From DATIHF01 sp035480955 (GTDB lineage: Bacteria; Patescibacteriota; Microgenomatia; Woykebacterales; RBG-16-39-9b), in contig DATIHF010000043.1 of the NCBI GenBank assembly GCA_035480955.1, positions 1-10,096 on the forward strand: 10,096 nucleotides of DNA. The letters run 5' to 3'. Position numbers and translations under genes: made by a program. Below the pieces are notes generated by a model. The model was given only the letters and a program-made list of their open reading frames with translations. It did no database searches and was not told the DNA's origin. Shown here piece by piece: positions 5,265-10,096 of the stretch (position 1 is its first letter; every line of letters begins with the position of its first letter).

Positions 5265-5603
5265 TTATTTCGACCACTTTGAGATCAATAAACTAACGTC
5301 AGAGTCATTGACTACTCCGTCACCGTTGAGGTCAGCACTGTTGGCACCTGTTTTGCCTTTATTTACTAGCAAAATTGAAAGATCAGCACTGTTTACCAGT
5401 CCATCTTGATTAATGTCCTCTTTGACTGCTTCGGTATTGCTTGGCGTTTGTTTATCAACACAATCTTTTTCACAAACAGTGGCCGCCTTGGTCTCTTTGC
5501 TAGACTCGGCGGTATTCAAAACAACATAAGTAGTGAGCGGGATGGAAATAAGAAGAAAAACAGTTACGGCTACTAAAAACCCTTTTGATTTTAAGAATTT
5601 CAT
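5265..5603 (-). CDS. Small membrane-leader dockerin protein
   Basis: A 112-residue protein made of a leader and a dockerin only. Residues 9-30 are hydrophobic with the sequence ISIPLTTYVVLN, then SSKETKAAT as in its neighbours. After a short Cys-containing linker (VCEKDC) comes a type I-like dockerin with two EF-hand-like calcium loops: DINQDGLVNSAD (63-74) and DLNGDGVVNDSD (91-102). All calcium positions (1, 3, 5, 12) are acidic or Asn. It lacks any catalytic domain and the RADIN segment between the loops found in the other three dockerins, so it is the most divergent one. Its stop codon touches the ATG of the anchored cohesin protein, suggesting they are made together; it may be the cognate plug or cell-surface adaptor for that cohesin (inference). 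Confidence 0.85.
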   Translation of the reverse strand: MKFLKSKGFLVAVTVFLLISIPLTTYVVLNTAESSKETKAATVCEKDCVDKQTPSNTEAVKEDINQDGLVNSADLSILLVNKGKTGANSADLNGDGVVNDSDVSLLISKWSK

Positions 5604-5612
5604 CGCAAATTT

Positions 5613-5618
5613 ATTATA
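5613..5618 (-). promoter_or_regulatory. -10 element of the small dockerin gene (near-leaderless)
   Basis: A perfect TATAAT on the minus strand ends nine bases before the ATG at 5603, so the transcript should carry only 2-4 leader bases. No good -35 is visible; the -35 position is occupied by one arm of the palindrome at 5634-5650. Confidence 0.6.
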
Positions 5619-5633
5619 ACCTAAAATGGAATC

Positions 5634-5650
5634 AAAGTAGAGTCTACTTT
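5634..5650. repeat. Perfect palindrome overlapping stop codon and -35 region
   Basis: AAAGTAGA and TCTACTTT are exact inverted copies around one central base. It overlaps the stop codon of the four-domain protein gene and covers the -35 position of the small dockerin gene. It could be an operator. As a hairpin the stem would be AT-rich with no clear T-tract, so a terminator is less likely. Confidence 0.4.
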
Positions 5651-7226
5651 AGGTACCCCAACGTGAGATCAAAAGAGCCAAGTCAGCTGAGCTAACTTTA
5701 CCGTCGTTAGTAATATCAGCTCTTAGATCGGTTGAACTACCCCAAGTAGCGATCAAAATTGCCAAGTCTTGGGAATTGACCGCGAAGTCACCGTTGATGT
5801 CACCAAGTTTTGGTGGGTTTTTGGTAGTAGCTGAGGCCGTGTTTGAGTCAGTCGTATTTGGAACTGTCATTGCATCTTTGGCTCTGATTACGTAGCTGTA
5901 AGGAGTCGCCGCTGAAAGTCCAGTGTCTGCAAAAGTGGTGGTTGAAAGTGAGGTGCTGTTTACTTTCGTCCCGCTGCGGTAAACATCGTAGGTTACTGGC
6001 GGGGTTTGTGCATCTGTACTAGCGGTCCAGGAGAGATCAATCTCGCTCTGGCTAATCACCGAAGTTGTCAGAGTCGGAGCGCTTGGACCTTGATTGTCTA
6101 CGGTCACACTTTGTGTTGCTGGGGTGGAGTTGCCAGCTTTATCGAAAGCGGTTGCGGTGATGGTGTGGCTGGCGTTAGTGGCCGTGGTTGTGTCCCAAAC
6201 GTATTGGTAAGGCGAGGAGTTGTCAGTGGTTGTCGCCCCGCTGTCAATTTTAAAATCAATGTGGTCGAGATTGGTATCAGTTGCGGTTGCTGAGAGGGTA
6301 ACAGTACCGTTCACTTTGGCAGGAGAAGTGATCGTGACTGCAGTCGGGGCAGCATTATCAACCGTAAAAGTGACCGTCGCAGTCGGGCAAGCCGTCGTAC
6401 AGTTAGCATCAAAAGCTTTGGCAGTGAGAGTATGGGAAGCGTTGGTCAAAGTTGTGGTGTTCAAAGAATAGGTGTAGTTGCTGGTCCCAGGGTCTGGCGT
6501 GGTATCAGAGGTGATTGTCCCCCCATCGACTGAGAAATCAACTCGAGTAACTCCCAAATTGTCAGTTGCACTAGCAATAGCCGAAATTGTTCCTTTTTGG
6601 AAAGAACTGGCTGCGGGTGAGGTGATGCTGATTGTTGGAGGGGTATCAACAATCGTGTAATTTCCACCAGTTCGAGTACTGGTCTCATCTCCTCCGGATG
6701 AACCATAAACCACTGAGGTAGCTCCAACGTTTACTGCCGTCGCACCTGCGACAGTTTTTGCCTTGAAATGAAGGGTCGCGATCAATTTATCTCCAGTTAG
6801 AAAGGCAGGACAAGGTGGGGTGACACCGTTTGGACACGTCGTTGGTTGAGGGACGAAGCGGACAATATTTACTGTACCAGCGTTGACCGAGGGAGCAACT
6901 GCGTCAGAAGTAAAGTTAGAGGTACTGGCCGCGTCAATATTGGCAGTCGTCAGATCTAGTTTGGTTGTGTCGTAAGTGAGAGTAATGTCAGCGGTTGTCA
7001 CCTGAGTGGTGTTACTGTTTTCGCGAACTTGAACATCGAGATTTCCGTTGACGTTTACATTGGCAGTGGCTGGCTGAAGATAGATTGCCGTGGTGTTGGC
7101 CGCATGAGAAGAAGGCTCTCGGGTACTATTTAAGGAAATGACAGTCAGAGGAATGGCGATGAGAACAAAAACAATTACAAAGAGGGCGATTAAGTTTTTC
7201 GGATCTTTAAAGCTAAAATCGTTCAT
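5649..7226 (-). CDS. Cohesin-like / Ig-like / FN3 / dockerin adaptor protein
   Basis: A 525-residue surface protein. Residues 12-33 are a hydrophobic leader (VLIAIPLTVISLN) followed by REPSSHAAN. Residues 46-195 are cohesin-like and align by eye with the anchored protein: a strand near GNLDVQVRE, TADITLTYDTTKLDL, GDKLIATLHFKAKT and NVGATSVVYGSSGG. Two Ig-like repeats follow (196-291 and 292-388), each with the pattern ITSPA...GT...A.A.D...(V/I)DF..D and (T/N)ASHT(L/I)TA.AFD. Residues 389-470 are FN3 (SEIDLSWTAS, TPYSYVIRAKD). The dockerin is at 475-525, with loops DINGDFAVNSQD and DITNDGKVSSAD; the first has Phe for the usual Gly at position 6, the second Thr at position 3. Carrying both a cohesin and a dockerin, it could link in series. 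It has its own promoter 64 bp after the hydrolase gene. Confidence 0.87.
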   Translation of the reverse strand: MNDFSFKDPKNLIALFVIVFVLIAIPLTVISLNSTREPSSHAANTTAIYLQPATANVNVNGNLDVQVRENSNTTQVTTADITLTYDTTKLDLTTANIDAASTSNFTSDAVAPSVNAGTVNIVRFVPQPTTCPNGVTPPCPAFLTGDKLIATLHFKAKTVAGATAVNVGATSVVYGSSGGDETSTRTGGNYTIVDTPPTISITSPAASSFQKGTISAIASATDNLGVTRVDFSVDGGTITSDTTPDPGTSNYTYSLNTTTLTNASHTLTAKAFDANCTTACPTATVTFTVDNAAPTAVTITSPAKVNGTVTLSATATDTNLDHIDFKIDSGATTTDNSSPYQYVWDTTTATNASHTITATAFDKAGNSTPATQSVTVDNQGPSAPTLTTSVISQSEIDLSWTASTDAQTPPVTYDVYRSGTKVNSTSLSTTTFADTGLSAATPYSYVIRAKDAMTVPNTTDSNTASATTKNPPKLGDINGDFAVNSQDLAILIATWGSSTDLRADITNDGKVSSADLALLISRWGT

Positions 7227-7245
7227 TCTGGCAGGGTAGATAAGT

Positions 7246-7284
7246 ACTATATAAAGTTTAGTTTAAAATCTCAGAACTTGTCAA
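7246..7284 (-). promoter_or_regulatory. Promoter region of the four-domain adaptor gene
   Basis: The minus strand has a consensus -35 TTGACA (7279-7284) with TAAACT 18 bp downstream (7255-7260). An overlapping alternative is CTGAGA (7269-7274), 17 bp, TATAGT (7246-7251). Either gives a short leader (about 12-22 nt) without a Shine-Dalgarno. The two choices cannot be separated by eye. Confidence 0.45.
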
Positions 7285-7290
7285 ATATTT

Positions 7291-8634
7291 CTAAGTGCCC
7301 CAATGAGAAATCAACAAAGCCAGGTCACCTGAACCTATTTTCCCATCATTATTAATATCCGCTCTTAGATCGGTTGAGCTCCCCCAAGTTGAAATCAGAA
7401 GTGCCAGATCAGCACTATTGACTGCTCCATCATGGTTAATATCACCTGGCTTTGGAGAACCTGAGGTAGGCGGAGTGATTCTTACCAAACTAGCATGTGA
7501 TCCCTCCCATGCAGTAAATTTCTGCCAATCAATCGTAAGACCATCTCCGCCCCAATAACTCCAAGGCCAATAACCTGCATAGCCGTTGTTCAAAACTTTA
7601 GTCTCGCAATCCCCACCACAACTGGCAGCATGATCATCACTTTCACCCACAACTAGTGGTTTGTCCAAATTGAGCGCTGCTGCGCTCTGAGTCATCGGAG
7701 ACCAAGTCGTCACCCCCAGTGTCGGGTCATTAGTAGTGCAGCAATCCATCCAGGTATAGTAGTGGGTTTGGTAGTAATCAAGATTCAAAGCGGGTAAACC
7801 CTTGCTGGTGGCAAAAGAATTTGTCCAAATTTTATTCCATTTCAAGGTGGCTGATCCCACGGTAACTAAAGATTTTGTTTTTGAATGAACTAAGTTGGAA
7901 AATTGTGACCCATATGACCAAAACTGCTGCATCGTGACCGGCACCAAACCACTATTCACCGCGGGCTGAGGAATATCAGAAATAGACCACTCCGGCTCAT
8001 TCATTGCTTCCCAGGAAAAAATGTAGGGCTCGTTTGAGTATCGTGTCATGATCGGGTTGACTACATTATTGATCAAAGAGGTCATCTTCGTTGTATCAGT
8101 AAAAACATTTGTATGCCCACCAGCAATCACTCCAGAACCTAAATTGGCTGGGTTATTAAAAAAACTAAAGTCGAGAAAAACAAGATTCAGATAGATATTA
8201 TTTTTCTTGGCAATTGCCACTGCCGCATCAATATTTTGGAATACCGATGAATCAATCCCTGTCGGTGTCCCCGATGGATCAAAAACAATCCCAGCTCGTC
8301 CATCACCAAACACCCACCAACGTACAACATGAACACCTTTGTTTTTAAAGTCAGTGAAAGCACTGTTGTAGGGCCCTGAACCAGTGTCTGTGTGTACTCC
8401 ATAGTCTCCAAAGCCGTTTTTGCCAAAATCATTTGCATAGGAAGACCAGGGGTAATTGGTCCCAAGCAAAAAATAATTATTTCCGTTGACTGAGATCGTA
8501 TTGGGTGTTGCGGCGTGGGTGCGATTATCCCGCTGGTTAAGACTAGTTAAGACAGTTAGAGGAATAAGAGCAAACAGAAGGAAGGTTAAGATAAGCCAAA
8601 ATTTTTTGGGTAATAATTGCTTTTGAGCAGCCAC
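7291..8634 (-). CDS. Secreted clan GH-A (GH5-like) glycoside hydrolase with dockerin
   Basis: A 447-residue exported enzyme, likely a beta-glycanase or beta-mannanase-type hydrolase of the (beta/alpha)8 clan GH-A. The leader is FALIPLTVLTSLN (residues 21-33) then NRTHAAT. The catalytic domain spans about 46-390: Arg105 in VVRWW, the acid/base Glu213 in WEAMNEPEW (Asn212-Glu213), His291/Tyr292 in QTHYYTW, the nucleophile Glu331 in PLVVGESDD, and an aromatic strand-8 segment GYWPWSYWGG. The family is probably GH5 or a close relative; substrate cannot be told from sequence. The dockerin (397-447) has loops DINHDGAVNSAD and DINNDGKIGSGD and ends in HWGT. The start is GTG at 8634: no ATG fits, and the promoter puts transcription start on that codon. 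A Cys pair (CGGDC, near 339-343) suggests an oxidising location. Confidence 0.87.
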   Translation of the reverse strand: MAAQKQLLPKKFWLILTFLLFALIPLTVLTSLNQRDNRTHAATPNTISVNGNNYFLLGTNYPWSSYANDFGKNGFGDYGVHTDTGSGPYNSAFTDFKNKGVHVVRWWVFGDGRAGIVFDPSGTPTGIDSSVFQNIDAAVAIAKKNNIYLNLVFLDFSFFNNPANLGSGVIAGGHTNVFTDTTKMTSLINNVVNPIMTRYSNEPYIFSWEAMNEPEWSISDIPQPAVNSGLVPVTMQQFWSYGSQFSNLVHSKTKSLVTVGSATLKWNKIWTNSFATSKGLPALNLDYYQTHYYTWMDCCTTNDPTLGVTTWSPMTQSAAALNLDKPLVVGESDDHAASCGGDCETKVLNNGYAGYWPWSYWGGDGLTIDWQKFTAWEGSHASLVRITPPTSGSPKPGDINHDGAVNSADLALLISTWGSSTDLRADINNDGKIGSGDLALLISHWGT

Positions 8635-8640
8635 AAGCTA

Positions 8641-8669
8641 ATTATGAGGTGAAATCAACTCTTGGTCAA
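8641..8669 (-). promoter_or_regulatory. Promoter of the glycoside hydrolase gene, predicting a leaderless GTG-start mRNA
   Basis: Minus-strand TTGACC (8664-8669), exactly 17 bp, CATAAT (8641-8646). The seventh base after the -10 is the G of the GTG start codon. It sits mostly in the 40-bp gap after the upstream dockerin gene. No Shine-Dalgarno. Confidence 0.72.
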
Positions 8670-8674
8670 ATTGT

Positions 8675-9937
8675 CTAACTTCCCCATCTTGCAATCAGAG
8701 TCGCTAAATCAACGGAACTAACTATTCCATCAAAATTGATATCGGCTCTCAGGTCAGAGGTGCTACCCCAGGTCGTAATGAGAATTGCCAAATCTTGGCT
8801 ATTGACCACCCCATCCGTGTTGATATCTCCTTGTTTAGCATAATTTGTATAAACAAGCTTCTCGGCTTTTGCTTTGGCGCTATCCCAATCTCCGTAAAAA
8901 TCCCACCAGTTGGTCACTCCGCCTATATTATTGTTTCGGCCAGGCATGTTTTGCCAACGCCAAACATGAAAACCAATCTCATTACAGCCCCAAGCACTGC
9001 AGCTGAGAAACTCTTTTTGCCCAGCCCCGTCAGGCCGCCAATTTTGACAATCAGTCCAGACCGAGCGGGTGTCATTGTAAATATAGTCGGTTGAAGTATT
9101 AGGCGGCACGTGAGTCCAGCCACAACGGTGGAAATTGGCTCCTGACCCATCATTGCTTGCATAAGTTGCAAAAGGACCGATAAATAAATTTTCCATGGTG
9201 GTGTTATCAATATTTTTCATCAGTACCTCGATCTGGTGGCCGTGGTTATGGGCAGCTTCTGTGGCGGTGCGGCTATAGTTGTATTCGTAAACGGTGTAGC
9301 TTTTTGAGCAAACGGGCAAGTCAGCTGAGCGTGAACTATTGCTGACATCTCCGTAAGGACCGGCCATGTTTGATTCAATTGGTGCAGTATTGCCAGCTTG
9401 ATACATATAAACCCAGACTTCTTTAACTCCTTGGTTTTGAACGTAGTTACAAATACTTGCTACCCCAATTGAAGAATCAGAGAAGATTTTGAAGTGATCT
9501 GGGAAAGGAGCGAATTGCGCGGAAACAGGGATTGGCTGTAGAAATTCTTTTTGGTCAACAGTCGTAAAATTCAAGGCTGGCAAAGCGTTGGGATTTTTAT
9601 AACCTTGATATTTACTCCCGTCCTGCAAGGCTGTTTTAACCTGAGAAGTGATCAGATCTACCTTGGTCCTGACATTGGCAATGCTCGAGGTATAGCCGGT
9701 AACCGACGAGTCAAGATTCACCCCATCTTTAGTCGGAAAATAACTGAGGACCAAAATCGGAATTGTGTAGCTGGTATTTGTATTGATTACTACTGGGGTA
9801 GCGGCTTTAGTTTCTCGGTTGGGGCTTTTTTGAAGCAGATAAACCGTCAGTGGGACGCTTAAAAAGATAATTAAAACTCCAAGCAGCAAAAAAAGGTTTT
9901 TGTATCTGGAAAAATTTAGTTTGATGGTGGCAGGCAT
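8675..9937 (-). CDS. Secreted protein of unknown fold with C-terminal dockerin
   Basis: A 420-residue exported protein. The leader is FLSVPLTVYLLQ (residues 25-36) followed by RETKAAT. Residues 48-365 form a domain I do not recognise. It has six cysteines (163, 210, 272, 297, 313, 318), many aromatic residues, and a histidine cluster AAHNHGHQIE (His230, 232, 234, Glu237), with a second pair around FHRCGWTHVPP (His270, His276) that could make a metal site. This is not the standard HExxH protease motif, and no hydrolase signature is visible, so catalysis is only a possibility. The dockerin (370-420) has loops DINTDGVVNSQD and DINFDGIVSSVD and ends in RWGS. It is the first gene of the cluster, with a strong promoter divergent from the tRNA gene. 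Confidence 0.82.
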   Translation of the reverse strand: MPATIKLNFSRYKNLFLLLGVLIIFLSVPLTVYLLQKSPNRETKAATPVVINTNTSYTIPILVLSYFPTKDGVNLDSSVTGYTSSIANVRTKVDLITSQVKTALQDGSKYQGYKNPNALPALNFTTVDQKEFLQPIPVSAQFAPFPDHFKIFSDSSIGVASICNYVQNQGVKEVWVYMYQAGNTAPIESNMAGPYGDVSNSSRSADLPVCSKSYTVYEYNYSRTATEAAHNHGHQIEVLMKNIDNTTMENLFIGPFATYASNDGSGANFHRCGWTHVPPNTSTDYIYNDTRSVWTDCQNWRPDGAGQKEFLSCSAWGCNEIGFHVWRWQNMPGRNNNIGGVTNWWDFYGDWDSAKAKAEKLVYTNYAKQGDINTDGVVNSQDLAILITTWGSTSDLRADINFDGIVSSVDLATLIARWGS

Positions 9938-9946
9938 TCAAACTTA

Positions 9947-9975
9947 ATTATCTAGGAATTTCTCTTACTCGTCAA
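9947..9975 (-). promoter_or_regulatory. Promoter of the first dockerin gene, near-leaderless
   Basis: Minus-strand TTGACG (9970-9975), 17 bp, GATAAT (9947-9952): five of six matches in each hexamer. The start near 9940 leaves about three bases before the ATG at 9937. It stands back to back with the tRNA promoter, the two -35 hexamers being five bases apart. Confidence 0.75.
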
Positions 9976-9980
9976 ACCTA

Positions 9981-10009
9981 TTGAAGAACAAAACTAAGGC
10001 TGATATAAT
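9981..10009 (+). promoter_or_regulatory. Promoter of tRNA-Thr
   Basis: TTGAAG (9981-9986), 17 bp, TATAAT (10004-10009), with TG at 10001-10002 making a perfect extended -10. The start near 10016 gives a leader of about three bases before the mature tRNA. Confidence 0.85.
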
Positions 10010-10018
10010 CTCCACCGT

Positions 10019-10093
10019 GCCGACATGGCTCAGTGGTAGAGCGCGTTCTTGGTAAGAACGAGGTCCTGGGTTCGATCCCCAGTGTCGGCTCCA
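10019..10093 (+). tRNA. tRNA-Thr (anticodon GGT)
   Basis: A full cloverleaf of 75 nt: acceptor GCCGACA/TGTCGGC, D arm GCTC-AGTGGTA-GAGC, anticodon arm CGTTC-TTGGTAA-GAACG with GGT at the anticodon, a five-base variable loop, T arm CTGGG-TTCGATC-CCCAG, discriminator T and an encoded CCA. All stems pair without mismatches. It decodes ACC and ACU. Confidence 0.97.
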
Positions 10094-10096
10094 TAA

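Noticed and set aside
6006..6471. Plus-strand frames opposite the four-domain adaptor gene
   Set aside because: Shadow frames over a minus-strand gene with clear domain content; no Shine-Dalgarno or promoter and no recognisable protein features.
1..10096. CRISPR arrays, insertion sequences or phage genes
   Set aside because: No regularly spaced direct repeats, transposase motifs or terminal inverted repeats were seen; the only repetition is protein-domain repeats and the proline tract.

Overview
The window looks like a piece of a bacterial chromosome from the Candidate Phyla Radiation (Patescibacteria), most probably a Microgenomates-like lineage. This is inference from three things: compact genes with few Shine-Dalgarno sites, a one-chain Def-Fmt fusion, and a family of membrane-leader proteins ending in dockerin domains. 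TGA is used as a normal stop in several genes (ribosomal protein bL28, the M50 protease, two small hypothetical genes), which argues against the UGA-glycine code of Gracilibacteria/SR1. Nothing here could be checked against a database.

Left part (1-3838): two related small minus-strand genes of unknown function (one cut by the window edge) lie in tandem, separated by a strong terminator. They are divergent from a fused peptide deformylase / methionyl-tRNA formyltransferase gene. A possible 32-residue basic ORF and a terminator sit in the following gap. Then come a third small minus-strand gene with a strong ribosome site and rpmB (bL28), transcribed divergently from a site-2-protease (M50) gene across a 91-bp gap.

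Middle (3839-4112): a gene-free stretch with a promoter-like sequence, long-range pairings and a plus-strand intrinsic terminator. It probably encodes a structured RNA of about 218 nt with a shape reminiscent of 6S RNA, although the family is not proven.

Right part (4113-9937): five consecutive minus-strand genes form a cohesin-dockerin surface system. In transcription order they are: a secreted protein of unknown fold with a dockerin; a clan GH-A glycoside hydrolase with a dockerin; a large protein with cohesin-like, Ig-like, FN3 and dockerin domains; a 112-residue membrane-leader dockerin; and a cohesin-like protein with a proline-rich stalk and a C-terminal membrane anchor. The last two abut with no spacer. 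The likely design is that the anchored cohesin protein holds dockerin-bearing enzymes and adaptors at the cell surface, a miniature cellulosome-like or adhesive assembly. A tRNA-Thr(GGT) gene transcribed away from this cluster closes the window.

A recurring theme is transcription starts placed almost on the start codon. Several genes (def-fmt, three of the dockerin genes, the small ORF) have a good -10 hexamer only 6-9 nt before the start codon and no Shine-Dalgarno, which predicts leaderless mRNAs. The three small hypothetical genes instead have about 18-25 nt leaders with strong AAGGAGG-type sites.
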